Below, one piece after another: positions 1 through 11,508 of a stretch of DNA of 64,000 nucleotides (positions within the stretch are counted from its first letter, which is position 1; each line of letters starts with the position of its first letter). The stretch is taken from the NCBI RefSeq assembly GCF_024139115.2, contig NC_085140.1:431829240-431893239 (forward strand), given 5' to 3'. A program made the position numbers and the translations under genes. A model generated the notes under the pieces. That model saw nothing but the letters and a program-made list of their open reading frames with translations. It searched no databases and was not told where the DNA came from. The DNA comes from Armigeres subalbatus. Taxonomy: Eukaryota > Arthropoda > Insecta > Diptera > Culicidae.

Positions 1-836
1 GAAATTGGGAACCGTCGTCGTCGTCGTCGTTGCCGACGTCATGTACCGGGACTTACGTATATGGCTTTAATTATTCCTGACTTGGCGAGCCGCCTCGAAG
101 TCGGAGCCTTTGCGCCGTTCATTTTTCCACTCATATTCAAATTTTTCGCGCAAAACCAGATCCACAAAGCGCAGAACCTAATGAGCTCATTGTGCCGGAC
201 TGACTGATTAGGATCCCCCGATCGCCGTTCGTAGATGTAGGGCTGTGCACCTGGCGGGCAGAGAAACCGCTGGCAAATGTTTGATGTAGAGTCGATTTCA
301 ATTGGACTGCCATCAGCGCGCCGCGGAGAATGACAAGCCAGGGTAGTGGGGGGGCCTTTTGGGATGATAAATTTCAATGGGGCACGATTTTCGAGACACG
401 GGGCCCAAACCGGGAGTCGTGTTTCTATGAATCATCTTGCCAAGGGTTTTGCGATAGGCTGTCCATTTTTGGAGGGTCTTGGTCGCGAATAGTCATTACA
501 GTAGCGATAGGATGCATGAAGGAGCTATTGAGGTACTGTATCTGAATGGCGATCATGATAAGCATATTTGCAATGTCAATGAGGATTTAAAATAGGCTGC
601 GTTTTGGTTCACAGTGAGGTTAATTATTTTTATATTCTCAAATTAAATAACATAAACGTTGGCAGTCAATCTAATATATTTTCTTCTCTTTCCAGGTATG
701 TGATTATCAAATGCTTCGTCTGAATTCTTTTTTATAAATGGTATGTAAATATTTTGGTATGATTTCAATAAGATAGTTGTTCAGGTCAAAAATCACGAGT
801 AAAATTGAGTGAATTGTGAAAAATTACAATTAAAAT
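1..836. other. No gene recognised; GTC microsatellite at the left edge
   Basis: A short (GTC)n microsatellite lies at about 13-31. The rest is non-repetitive by eye. Open frames of 112 codons (39-377, minus) and 71 codons (330-545, plus) overlap on opposite strands, have no recognisable domain, and I treat them as chance. The part after about 590 is AT-rich. Confidence 0.5.
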
Positions 837-844
837 TCAAATTC

Positions 845-957
845 GAATGGAAATTTCGCAACGACAGTACAGGCAGCACCAGGAATCGAACCCAGCCTCC
901 CTCAGCATGGTCTTGCTTCGCAGCCGCGCATATCTTACCGCGCGGTTAAGGAGGGCC
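845..957 (-). mobile_element. tRNA-derived SINE (Aedes type)
   Basis: On the minus strand this copy begins with GGCCCTCCTTAACCGCGCGG, a tRNA-like segment, and carries GGGTTCGATTCCT (complement of 881-893), a good match to the Pol III B-box consensus GGTTCGANTCC. The A-box-like segment lies about 50 bases upstream of it, at 931-950. This is the layout of tRNA-related SINEs abundant in Aedes genomes (Feilai-like), which are transcribed by RNA polymerase III and moved by LINE enzymes. A second, truncated copy lies at 59749-59810. The head of the element nearly touches the start of the first S1 satellite array. The exact family name is not established from sequence alone. Confidence 0.7.
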
Positions 958-965
958 ATACAATA

Positions 966-2185
966 CATTGAGGATTTTTGAAGGCTTCCGAGCATCTTGA
1001 AAGCAGACTTACGAGCCTCTTGAAGGGAGCCTGTCAAGCCTCTTTAAAGGCGGCTTCCAAGCCTCTTGAAAGGAGGAATCCAAACCCCATAAATGCCTTT
1101 TGATAAAAGGAATACGAAGTCTCTTGAACAAAAGAGTTCCAAGACTCTCAAAGAATGCTTACGAGCCGCTTCAAAGAATGATACCAAGCCTTCGTCAACG
1201 GAGCTCCCCAGTATTAAAAAAAACGAACCTTATGACTCTCAAATGAAGGCCTTCCGAGCTTCTTAAAAGAAGGCTTCCGAGCCTTTTGAAAGGAGGCTTC
1301 CGAGCCTTTTGAAAGGAGGCTTCCGAGCCTCTTGACAGGAGGCTTCCGAGCCTCTTGACAGGAGGCTTCCGAGCCTCTTGACAGGAGGCTTCCGAGCCTC
1401 TTGACAGGAGGCTTCCGAGCCTCTTGACAGGAGGCTTCCGAGCCTCTTGACAGGAGGCTTCCGAGCCACTTGACAGGAGGCTTCCGAGCCACTTGACAGG
1501 AGGCTTCCGAGCCACTTGACAGGAGGCTTCCGAGCCTCTTGACAGGAGGCTTCCGAGCCTCTTGACAGGAGGCTTCCGAGCCTCTTGACAGGAGGTTTCC
1601 GAGCCTCTTGACAGGAGGCTTCCGAGCCTCTTGACAGTAGGCTTTCGAGCCTCTTGACGGGAGGCTTTCGAGCCTCTTTAAAGGAGGCTTCTGAGGCCTC
1701 TTGACAGGAGGCTTCCTGAGGCCTCTTGACAGGAGGCTTGAGCCTCTTGACAGGAGGCTTCTGAGCCTCTTGACAGGAGGCTTCCAGGCCTCTTGACAGG
1801 AGGCTCTGAGCCTCTTGAAAGGACGCTTCTGAGCCTCTTGACAGGAGGTTTCCGAGCCTCTTGAGAAGAGGCTTCCGAGCCTCTTGAAAGGAGGCTTCCG
1901 AGCCTCTTGAAAGGAGGCTTCCGAGCCTCTTGAAAGGAGGCTTCCGAGCCTTTTGACAGGCTTCCAGGCCTCTTGGAAGGAGGCTTCCAGGCCTCTTGGA
2001 AGGAGGCTTACGAGGAGGTATCCAAGCCTCTAAAAAAGGCTTCCAAGCTTCTTTAAAAAAGGAATCTGATCTTTAAAGCCTTTTAAAAGAAGGTTTTCGA
2101 GCCTCTTGAAAGGAGGCTTCGGATTCGCTTGAAAAGAGGATAAAGAGCCGCTTTGAAGAGGTTTTTCCAAGCCCCTTTCAACTGA
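966..2185 (+). repeat. S1 satellite array 1 (23-bp hairpin unit, TTGACAG subtype)
   Basis: Tandem 23-bp units made of an arm GAGGCT, spacer TCCG, inverted arm AGCCTC and a seven-base linker, which here is mostly TTGACAG instead of the TTGAAAG seen in other arrays. The core from about 1280 to 1990 is regular (roughly 30 units); both edges (966-1260 and 2000-2185) are progressively degenerate, as expected when homogenisation is weaker at array ends. From about 1690 on, indels appear in the spacer between the arms. Overlapping open frames of 66-106 codons on the minus strand are translations of the repeat and not genes. Confidence 0.9.
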
Positions 2186-4600
2186 GCTACTTAGCTTTTC
2201 GGCAAAACATAGTCTTTATGCCTCTCAAACGGGGGATTCAGAACCTTCAGACTCTAGATATTAGTTAGAAAGCATATTCTAAACAAATTATTCAACTATT
2301 CTCTGATCGTCATGCATATCATGTACAATAATCAAATTTAAAATCAGAATTAATTTATCAATAAGCTTTTATTGGAACTGTAAAACATCCGCCAATACGC
2401 ATTCTTGGGGCCAGCAAAGGCTCTTCCAGTTTGAGAACTGATGTAGAAGGAGATATGTAGAATAATTTATTTTTGGCCATATGTTCCTTTTGCCTCTATG
2501 TTGCTTTCGGTCGAATGACTTTTTCGTCCTGATAACCGTTTCGCCATGACATTAGGTCAAATGGCTTTTAGCCGAAGGACTTTCGGCCAAACGAATAGTT
2601 TTTTGAATCTCATTGACATTTGTTGATTTACAATATGCTTTATCACTTTTTCCCAAAGATCCCGTAGAAATCATTTCGGGATTATGATTTTTCTTCACTT
2701 TTTTCATTCAGACTATTTATTTCGTGTACTACGCTGCAAAGATATTCCATCTATCTGCTTTGTTCAATCCTTCTCGGGATTTGAATTCATCTCCCGATTG
2801 CGTAGAACCCTTTGTCATTTATAATTCAAATTCACCGTATTTGAAAAAGTATTCTCAAAACTTCGTTCGTCACGTATTTGCTGGCACCTGGTGAGCATCA
2901 CGATTTTCAAGTGCTCAACACTTCATCATATCTGTTCCATCCAGTCCCATAGTCACTATTTATGAAGGTTTTTCTCTAGCAGTCACCAATCTTTGTTACT
3001 GTTACATTTTTCCTCCATAGATACCGCATCTGCACTCTATCTAGCGCTCACATCTACCGGCGAACCATGATTTATTGCAAACAGCCTCCACGGCGCGGTG
3101 TCCCTCCAAGGCTTCCACCATTTCCCAACAGCCATCCAACAAATGATCGCAATCAACGGGTAGCAATATTTCTCGCTCTGCCTTCACCAAACCGAACTTG
3201 CTCTCCAAACAAATTGCACTACATATAGCACCTCTCGAGTGTAAATAATTATCCGCGTGCACACATAATTATTATCACATGCACACGGCACAGCCTCCAC
3301 ACTGCCGCAGCGCAGTTGTCCTATCATTAAGCGAAACCGAGCCGCCTGCCGACGTGTCTCTCGATGCTGCTTGGTAGATAGCCAATCGGAGTGTCCTCCA
3401 CCGTCTCACGAACTCCGTTGAGCTCCGCAAAAACCGGACCGGCGGCGGCGGTCGTTCAATATAAATTACAACCCCCAATCAAAACTCCAAACTGGATCAA
3501 TTACGGTACGTTTTTTTTTGTCACGCCGATAGGGGAAATGTAAATTCGGACAAAATTATGGATCCGGGCAGTTCTAAATTGAATTTTATTGCTTACTACC
3601 CTTTTTATCGCCAAGGAACGAATAAACCATCCGACACATGAGTTGGCTGTCAAATTATGACCACCGGGAGTCCGTAAGTGAGTGACAGGAGTAAGGCTGT
3701 TACGCACAGTGTAATTATTACCAATTGCCGGCCGGCCGTCATCGGCAGTAATCTCATCTGGGCTGACAACATCTTCATACCGCCAATCATATCATCATCT
3801 TCATCATCATTATATGCATCTCTCCGGATACCTCTGTATGATGTTCTAACGTTTTTTCCTGTCGAATGGGCTTGATTTACCAAGTGAACGATATATGTAC
3901 ATGTGGATATGTTTCCTACAAGAGCCAGTTGATCATCAGATAAGAAATTTACTTTCCTGCATTAGTTGAATTATTCATCGCTTTTTTACATGCTGCAACA
4001 AATTACGCAATTATCAGACACCGTGTTTTTTCCTCGTTCCACACATTCTGTACCTTGCGCACTGCACATTGTTCATCTTCTTTTTCCTCTCAATCAGACT
4101 TATTCTAACGTGCCTGCGAAATATCAACATAAGAGCCGTGTTATGCTCCGCGCACGCTTCCATGCTCTGGAACTGGACACACAACACAAGCGCACGATCC
4201 ATTACCGTGCGCGGGGCGAGGTGCGAAAAGAAACTTCTAAAAGGAGTGTGAAGATTCGTTTCATTTCGCTCTCTAAGTTGATTAAAATGATTGCTATTAT
4301 TCAATTTGTACAGCTCTCGACTGCTGCTGTAATAGTTTTGCGTTCTCTCTGCTTTCCGCCTCACGCGATGTTGCTCATCGGACATGGGGGCAGCAGCCGT
4401 GCTAACACATCCACGGGGACCTAGATATGAAGCGGGCATGTACCTAGTCCGACTTGTTTTGTTTCATTCATGTTCCGGGGACCCGTGGTAAAAAAAAACG
4501 ACGAAGGGACGGGAGTGATGTTCGCACCTGTTCGTCGTCACTTGAAAGGTGTATGAACGCGTTGAAGATGAGCATAATTTTCTTTTTCTGAATCCATTTC
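2186..4600. other. No gene recognised
   Basis: Mostly unique-looking DNA. A weak run of TTCGGCC-type motifs occurs at about 2505-2605 (for example TTTCGGCCAAACGAA), a decayed relative of the 17-bp minisatellite elsewhere in the window. A CATCAT-rich stretch lies at about 3785-3815. Open frames such as 3041-3262, 3275-3478, 3966-4424 and 4014-4439 overlap on opposite strands and carry no domain I recognise. I see no splice-bounded exon I could defend. Confidence 0.45.
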
Positions 4601-4609
4601 TAGGGATCT

Positions 4610-5372
4610 CGTGAGATCTATCCTCATAAGCAAGTGTGAACTGCCTTTGGGAATATCGAGAAAAAAAATCTATTGTGAAATTCTGTTCGAATCCTTCGGA
4701 TTTTCATGACCATTTATTTCGCATTCCCACGGGAAACTAATACGCAAACTTACTTATAGTTTACATGACGAATTCCATCGAATTTCCACGGAAAATTATT
4801 CAGAAACTCCTGCCAATTATCATTGAAAATTAATTCAAATTAGGGGGGATGACGGCTTTGCAGGTTTTGTTCTATTATTGTCAGGGGGTGTTTTCTATAA
4901 GTAATTATACTCAAATTTGGCCTAAACATTCTTTGCATATCAAAGAATATTGTGGCCAAATTTCATAAAATTTGGTCAACAAAAACCCCCCTGACAATCC
5001 TCTATCACAAAAAAAAACTTTTTTGAATTTCCTTTGAAAAATTCTTTGAGTTTCCACAAGAATATCCTTCGAGTTTACATAAAAAAAACCTCCGAATTTT
5101 CAAGGTGAATCCTTCCGAATTTCCATGGAAAATTCTTTAGAAATTTCCACAGGAAATTCCTTGAAGTTTACACGGTACATTTTTTTTTCGAATTTCCACG
5201 AGATATTCATTCGATTTTCCACGGGAAATTCCTTCTGTTTTTCACTTGAAATTTCTTTGGATTTTCATGGAAAATTTTTACAAACCTTCGGGAAAAATCC
5301 TTATGAATTTCGACCAGAATTTTTTTCTCAAATTTTCACGGAATATCCCTTCAATTTTCCAAATTAAATTTT
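4610..5372 (+). repeat. S3 satellite: degenerate AT-rich 23-bp repeat, locus 1
   Basis: The unit resembles GAATTTCCACGGGAAATTC followed by a four-base linker, giving 23 bp. Spacing measured on the TCCA/TTCA core at 5123, 5147, 5170, 5196, 5219, 5242 and 5265 is 24, 23, 26, 23, 23 and 23. The arms GAATTTCC and GGAAATTC are inverted repeats around a three-base loop. Copies are much more diverged than in S1, so this is an older array. It is interrupted by a MITE-like element (4877-4998). The 80-codon open frame at 5125-5367 is repeat-derived. Related arrays lie at 48640-49260 and 55905-56445. Confidence 0.75.
4877..4998. mobile_element. MITE-like element inserted in S3
   Basis: Terminal inverted repeats: ATTGTCAGGGGGTGTTTT at 4877-4894 and its near-perfect complement at 4981-4998. 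A second inner inverted pair (CAAATTTGGCC near 4912 and GGCCAAATTT near 4954) makes most of the element foldable. At about 122 bp with no coding capacity it fits a non-autonomous DNA transposon. S3 repeat resumes on the far side, which implies insertion into the array. Target-site duplication is not clear, so the outer boundary may be a few bases longer. Confidence 0.6.
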
Positions 5373-5560
5373 TAGTTTTCCAATTTTTATATTCTGAAAC
5401 ATTGTAATTTTGAATTTTGAAGAATTGACAAATTGTTTTATATTTATAAATTATTTTGTTTTGGTATTTCTTAATTATTTGAATTCTTATATTTTTAAAT
5501 TTTTATATTTTAAGTTTTGAAAATGTATATTCTTCGTAATTTCATTAAATTTTTATTAGT

Positions 5561-5712
5561 GAGTGCAAGTTTGTTCGTGTTTTGTGTTGGCCGCAGAACG
5601 ATCGCGTGGTTATCGAAATGTCCATTTTTGCTGTGTGGGCGAGTAAATTAATAAAAAAGTGTAGCAATCAGTGCAGAACGATCGCGCGGGAGTGCAAGAT
5701 TGGACGCGTTTG
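5561..5712 (+). repeat. Dispersed repeat segment with a second copy at 9862-9913
   Basis: The stretch at about 5655-5705 (starting AAGTGTAGCAATCAGTGCAG and ending near GAGTGCAAGATTGGACG) recurs nearly base for base at 9862-9913. Inside this segment the phrase GCAGAACGATCGCG occurs twice (about 5595 and 5682), so it may itself be a short tandem unit. It has the GC-rich, AGTGC-rich look of a retrotransposon 5' leader but carries no open frame tying it to a family. The 61-codon frame at 5582-5767 is not supported as a gene. Confidence 0.5.
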
Positions 5713-5954
5713 TGTAAGGACACAGAAAAATCGAAAAATTCAGGGCTGTGCTATGTGCGTTGCTTAATTAATAAAGAGTGCGTATTTGTGTTGTCAAGAA
5801 ATACGCAGAGCGATTGCGCGATTATGTAACTTGAATATGTAATTTAATCTGCTTTGTGCGTAAAATTAAATAACTAGTGCGCGTATGGTCGTATTTTAGG
5901 TTACACGCCGGTTCGATAGGTAGAAAGTATCTAAAGTATTTTCAATATGATGAA

Positions 5955-8326
5955 TGAAAGGAGGCTTCCGAGCCTCTTGAAAGGAGGCTTCCGAGCCTCT
6001 TGAAAGGAGGTTTCCGGGCCTCATGAAAGAAGGCTTCCGAGCGTTTTGAAAGGAGGCTTCCGAGTATCTTGAAAGGAGGCTTCCGGGCCTCTTGAAAGGA
6101 GGCGCTTCCGAGCCTCTTGAAAGGAGGCTTCCGGGCCTCTTGAAAGGAGGCTTCCGGGCCTCTTGAAAGGAGGCTTCCGGGCCTCTTGAAAGGAGGCTTT
6201 CGGGCCTCTTGAAAGGAGGCTTCCGGGCCTCTTGAAAGGAGGCTCTGGGCCTCTTGAAAGGAGGCTTCTGGGCCTCTTGAAAGGAGGCTTCCGGGCCTCT
6301 TGAAAGGAGGCCTGGGCCTCTTGAAAGGAGGCTTCGGGCCTCTTGAAAGGAGGCTTCTGGCCTCTTGAAAGGAGGCCTGAGCCTCTTGAAAGGAGGCTTC
6401 TGGGCCTCTTGAAAGGAGGCTTCTGGCCTCTTGAAAGGAGGCTTGGGCCTCTTGAAAGGAGGCTCTGGCCTCTTGAAAGGAGGCTTCCGGGCCTCTTGAA
6501 AGGAGGCTTCTGGGCCCTCTTGAAAGGAGGCTCTGGGCCTCTTGAAAGGAGGCTTCAGGCCTCTTGAAAGGAGGCTTCCGGGCCTCTTGAAAGGAGGCTT
6601 CTGGCCTCTTGAAAGGAGGCTTCTGGCCTCTTGAAAGGAGGCTTCTGGCCTCTTGAAAGGAGGCTTCCGGCCTCTTGAAAGGAGGCCTGGCCTCTTGAAA
6701 GGAGGCTTCTGGCCTCTTGAAAGGGAGGCTTCTGGGCCTCTTGAAAGGAGGCCTGAGCCTCTTGAAAGGAGGCTCTGGCCTCTTGAAAGGAGGCCTGGGC
6801 CTCTTGAAAGGAGGCTTCTGGCCTCTTGAAAGGAGGCTTCCGGCCTCTTGAAAGGAGGCTCTGAGCCTCTTGAAAGGAGGCTCTGAGCCTCTTGAAAGGA
6901 GGCTGGGCCTGAGGCCTTGCTCTTGAAGGGAGGCTTCGGGGCCTCTTGAAGGAGGCTTCCGAGCCTCTTCAAAGGAGGCCTGAGCTCTTGAAAGGAGGCT
7001 TCTGGAGCCTCTTGAAAGGAGGAGGCTTCCTGAGCCTCTTGAAAGGAGGCTTGAGCCTCTTGAAAGGAGGCTTCGAGGCCTCTTGAAGGGAGGCTGAGCC
7101 TCTTGAAAGGAGGCTTCCGAGCCTCTTGAAAGGAGGCTTGAGCTCTTGAAAGGAGGCTTCCTGAGCCTCTTGAAAGGAGGCTTCTGAGCTCTCTTGAAAG
7201 GAGGCTTCTGAGGCCTCTTGAAAGGAGGCTTCTGAGCCTCTTGAAAGGAGGCTTCTGAGCCTCTTGAAAGGGAGGCTCTGAGCCTCTTGAAAGGAGGCTT
7301 CTGAGCCTCTTGGAAAGGAGGCTTCTGAGCCTCTTGAAAGGAGGCTTCCTGAGCCTCTTGAAAGGAGGCTCTGAGCCTCTTGAAAGGAGGCCTGAGCCCT
7401 CTTGAAAGGAGGCTTCTGAGCCTCTTGAAAGGAGGCTCTGAGCCTCTTGAAAGGAGGCCTGAGCCTCTTGAAAGGAGGCTTTGAGCCACTCTTGAAAGGA
7501 GGCTTCTGAGCCTCTTGAAAGGAGGCTTCTGAGCTCTCTTGAAAGGAGGCTCTGAGCTCTTGAAAGGAGGCTTCTGAGCCTCTTGAAAGGAGGCTTCTGA
7601 GCCTCTTGAAAGGAGGCTTGAGGCCTCTTGAAAGGAGGCTTGAGCCTCTTGAAAGGAGGCTTCCTGAGCCTCTTGAAAGGAGGCTCTGAGCCTCTTGAAA
7701 GGAGGCTTCCTGAGCCTCTTGAAAGGAGGCTTCTGAGGCCTCTTGAAAGGAGGCTTCTGAGCCTCTTGAAAGGAGGCTTCTGAGCCTCTTGAAAAGAGGC
7801 TTCTGAGCCTCTTGACAGGAGGCTCTGAGCCTCTTGACAGGAGGCTCTGAGCCTTCTTGACAGGAGGCTCTGAGCCTCTTGACAGGAGGCTTCTGAGCCT
7901 CTTGACAGGAGGCTTCCTGAGCCTCTTGAAAGGAGGCTTCTGAGCCTCTTGAAAGGAGGCTTCTGAGCCTCTTGAAAGGAGGCTTGAGCTCTCTTGAAAG
8001 GAGGCTCTGGAGCTCTTGAAAGGAGGCTTCCAAGCCTCTTGAAAGGAGGCTCTGAGCCTCTTGAAAGGAGGCTTCTGAGCCTCTTGACAGGAGGCTTCTG
8101 AGCCACTTGACAGGAGGCTTCTGAGCCTCTTGACAGGAGGCTCTGAGCCTCTTGACAGGAGGCTCTGAGCCTCTTGACAGGAGGCTCCGAGCCTCTTGAC
8201 AGGAGGCTTCCGAGCCTCTTGACAGGAGGCTTCCGAGCCTCTTGACAGGAGGCTTCCGAGCCTCTTGACAGGAGGCTTCCGAGCCTCTTGACAGGAGGCT
8301 TCCGAGCCTCTTGACAGGAGGCTTCT
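5955..8326 (+). repeat. S1 satellite array 2 (~105 units)
   Basis: About 2.4 kb of the S1 unit (arms GAGGC/GCCTC, linker TTGAAAG). Both ends carry regular 23-bp units with the spacer TTCCGA; the interior is dominated by units of 20-24 bp whose length changes lie in the spacer (TTCTGA, TCTGA, TTGA, CTGA, TGA, TTCCTGA). Three domains are visible: 6070-6890 with a GGGCC or TGGCC junction, 6890-7800 with TGAGCC, and 7800-8326 with the TTGACAG linker. Because 23 is not divisible by 3, each strand reads through all frames; the 736- and 515-codon minus-strand frames are translations of this array and not proteins. Confidence 0.95.
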
Positions 8327-9940
8327 GAAATGAAGCGTTCGAGCTTTTTAAACCTTGAAATTTGATTTTTATTTTAAGCCCATAAAATTTTAAATTCTTA
8401 AATATTGGAATATCTTAAGGTTGAAATTAGTTTTAGAAAATATTCAATTTTAAATATACAAAATGATAATTTTTAACATCTTTTCTTTTAATTATTAAAT
8501 TTCTAATTTTAACATGGAATTTTTTAATTTAGATTAGATTTGAAAATTTATAAAAAATAGCCTTTTCAAGATTTGAAAAATAAGTAGATCAAAGCAAATG
8601 TTGCAATGTTGCACTCTTAAATATTATATATTTCAAAATTGATTATACGAGATGAGCCAGCATAGGGCTCGTCAATAAAAACACAAAAAAAAATCTTTAT
8701 ATTCTCAAATTCACCCAGTTTCTAAATCCTTATACTTTATCTATTGCTTAATTTTTTTAAATTTATTTTGTTTTTATTTTTAGTTTTCAAATCTAAAAAG
8801 TTTCCCAAACTTCTCATTTTGTTTAATCTTCGAACTTTTTTATCTCTACATTTTTTAAACAGTTTTTTTTTATTTTTATTTTTTTTTACAAAAGACTATT
8901 TTAAATTTTTAAATTTTTATATTTTCAACTTTCTAAGATCTTAAATATTAATATTTAATTGTCAATGTTTTAAATTATCCGAATTTTATTTTGTTGCCCC
9001 CTCAGAAAATTATTTTTTGGCAAAAAAATCCGAGGGAGGGGGAGACAAAATAGTTTTAACATATTTGTATCTGCCTGAGTTTATTGAGCGGATAAACCTT
9101 CAAATTCTTAGTTTTTAAATTTATAAATTATTTAAAATATTGACATTTAAGGATTGCAAAGTTGATTTTTTGAATTATTAATTTTCATATTCTAAAGTAT
9201 TTTTTTATTTTTATGTTTTTAGGCAGTTGTTGATGTTAATTATCATTATTCTCATTTTCGTTATCAAATTTACTTGCTTGTCTATTGATTCATAAATTGG
9301 AGTTGTGAATAACTGAGAGGTATAACATTTTTCAATATTTTTTCGTTTCATGCTAATTGTATAGAGGTTGGACAAATTACTAATTTTATGTAAATTTTCA
9401 CATTTTTTTAGCAACGTACAAACTATATGAACATATTGCCGCAAAACTATTAAACCAATGCATTTTTTGCTGTGGTCAATTCAGTTTTGACCAAAATGTC
9501 ACTTACATCCCTCTGATTCTAACTCCCTCAAAAATCCTTTTTTATTTTTTTATGGATCTACTAATAGTTCCACTATTGATACCGTTACCCAGCCCTAAAT
9601 TTTAAAATTTAAAATAGTTTAATCTTTTTATTTTGAAAACTAATGAATTTTTAAAATTTAAATTTTTTAGTTTCTAATTTTTTTTTTAATTTTCAATTTA
9701 TTAAATTTTAAAGATATATTTAGATTTAAAGAAATAACCGTTCAAAAAACGTTTTGTATTTTTTTATTCTTTACATTTTTTCGATTCTTAAACTCTTAAA
9801 ATTTCAAATTCTTTAATTTTTATAGAAAAACTGTTCCATTTTAATATAGTTTCATTAAATTAATAAGAAAGTGTAGCAATCAGCGCAGAACTATCGCGCG
9901 GGAGTGCAAGATTGGACGTTGTTTCATTATAAAGTGAATT
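8327..9940. other. AT-rich DNA without recognisable genes
   Basis: Dominated by long A and T runs with weak periodicity (TTTTAAATTTTTAAATTCTT-like phrases) reminiscent of a fully decayed AT-rich repeat. Contains the palindromic dispersed element at 8979-9075 and the second copy of the 5655-5705 segment at 9862-9913. Open frames such as 8744-8944 and 9211-9444 are low-complexity and not supported. Confidence 0.5.
8979..9075 (+). mobile_element. Short palindromic dispersed element, copy 1
   Basis: A 97-bp segment that recurs with the same length at 57119-57215. The centre is dyad-symmetric: ATTTTGTTGCCCCCTC on the left and GAGGGGGAGACAAAAT on the right around an AT-rich loop containing TTTTTTGGCAAAAAAATCC. 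Both copies end with ATATTTGTATC-GCC. The layout suggests a foldback MITE or the terminus of a larger element. A more distant relative sharing the AATATTTGTAGCGGCC end lies near 12260-12290. Confidence 0.55.
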
Positions 9941-9944
9941 GAGA

Positions 9945-10250
9945 AGTGAGTTGTTCAGAGTGAATAGGGAAGTGAGAAATGAGATGTTCGAAATGAGTAC
10001 AGACTAGTGAGAAGTCAAGACTGAGAACCGGAAGTGAGTATTAAGTAGTGTGATCTGTGCAGTACCATGTGAGTAGTAGGAAGTGAGACGTGAGGAGTGA
10101 GAAATGAGAAGTTATAGTTGCAAAGTGAGGATAGTGTGATATGAGTAGTTAGTTAAACAGAAGCAAATGGTGAGCAATGAAAGATGATAATTGGGTAGTG
10201 AGAAGTGAGAAGTTGAGTAGTGAGAAATGAGTGGAGGGACATAAGACATA
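9945..10250 (-). repeat. TCTCACTTC-type minisatellite, reversed orientation
   Basis: Loose tandem repetition of GAGAAGTGA and GAGAAATGA (9-10 bp) on the plus strand. The same motif appears as its complement from about 10305 onward, so orientation switches across a short purine-rich spacer (10250-10300). Degenerate, non-coding; the open frame 10112-10342 runs through it. Confidence 0.75.
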
Positions 10251-10304
10251 AAGAAGAAGGAAGACACAAGAAGGAAGATGATAAAAAGAAAGAAACATAA
10301 AAAA

Positions 10305-10740
10305 TGTTTCTCACTTCTCGTTCCTAGGCTCTCAGTTTTCACTTCTTACTGCTCCCTTCTCACACCTCATTTCCAATTACTCACTTCTTACCTCTCTCTT
10401 CTCACCTCCCTGTTCCCACTATTCACTTCTCATTTCGTTCTTTTCACTATTCATTCCTCACTTCGCACATCTCACTTTTCAGTACTACTTCGCACTACAT
10501 ATGTCGCACTTCTAACTTATCGCTTCTCACTTCCCACTATTAATTAACCACTACACATTTCTCATCTCGAATTTCTCACTGTTCATTTTTAACTTCTCAC
10601 TTCTCACTTCACACATCTCACTTCTCATTTATACCTCTTTATATCTACTTCTGACTTCTCATTTCTCACTTATTACTTTTTCTTCTAACATATAATTTTC
10701 CCTTCTTGCTTTTCACTTGTCACTCCTTATTTCTCACGTA
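10305..10740 (+). repeat. TCTCACTTC-type minisatellite, forward orientation
   Basis: Irregular tandem copies of TCTCACTTC, TCTCATTTC and TTCTCACTT, about 9-10 bp each. With 9945-10250 it forms an inverted pair. It ends where a MITE-like element (10748-11077) begins and resumes at 11100, so that element probably inserted into the array. The 89-codon frame 10278-10547 is a repeat translation. Confidence 0.8.
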
Positions 10741-10747
10741 GGGGAAG

Positions 10748-11077
10748 GAGGGGCAATATGCCCTAGCTAAGCATAGACTGCTTATATGTCTTAGCTATAA
10801 CGATTTTCATGGGTGTTTCTACCTCACGCAACAGTTAAACAATATAGCTAGCTGATGCCATATTCAAATTAGAAAAAATCTCAATCATATTGATAATATT
10901 CACATTTCAAAAAAGTGGTGATATTTCGTTGCCGGAAAACTCATGAGGCAAAACGCCTTTTAGCAGGCAGCTCTTAGAGAACAACCTACCATGCGTCGGC
11001 ACATCAGCATTCTGGTATGAACAGTGCGTGGAGACGCGAGTACATTGTAGGATAGTTCCACTAGGGCGTTTTGCCTC
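10748..11077. mobile_element. MITE-like element within TCTCACTTC array
   Basis: Imperfect terminal inverted repeats GAGGGGCAATATGCCCTAG (10748-10766) and the complement of GAGGCAAAACGCCCTAG (11061-11077). The 330-bp interior has no open frame; an extra internal copy of the terminal phrase (GAGGCAAAACGCC) sits near 10951. Minisatellite lies on both sides. Target-site duplication is not evident, so the exact ends are uncertain by several bases; the element may start at the preceding TAGGGGAAG. Confidence 0.55.
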
Positions 11078-11099
11078 GCCGAAATGTTAGATGTTTCAT

Positions 11100-11508
11100 C
11101 AAAATGTGGAAAATTTCACTATAAACTTTTTACTTCTCGCTTTTCATTTCTCGCTTCCCACTTCACACATCTCACTTCTCGCATCGTACTTCTCATTTTT
11201 ACCTTTTCATTTCTCACTTCACGCTTATACATTCTTATATCTCACTTCTGACTTCTCATTTCTCACTTACCACTTTTCACTCCTAACTTCTAACGTTTTC
11301 CTTTCTACTTTTCACTTCTCACTTTTCTCTAAACTTTTCCCTTTTCATTTTTCAATTGCCACTAATCACTTCTTACTTCGCACTTCTCACTCCTCATTTC
11401 TCACTTTTCACATCTCACTTCTCATTTCTCACTTTTAACTTCTTATTTCTCACTTCCCACTTCTTATTCTCATTTCTTCGCTTATCACTTTTAACTTCAA
11501 ACTTCTTA
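11100..11508 (+). repeat. TCTCACTTC-type minisatellite, continued
   Basis: Same irregular 9-10-bp motif as 10305-10740, continuing after the inserted element. The open frames at 11091-11438 and 11356-11595 are serine/phenylalanine/leucine-rich translations of this repeat. Confidence 0.8.

Noticed and set aside
5896..8106. 736-codon minus-strand open frame
   Set aside because: It is entirely S1 satellite apart from a short tail; the peptide repeats every 23 residues because three 23-bp units make one frame cycle.
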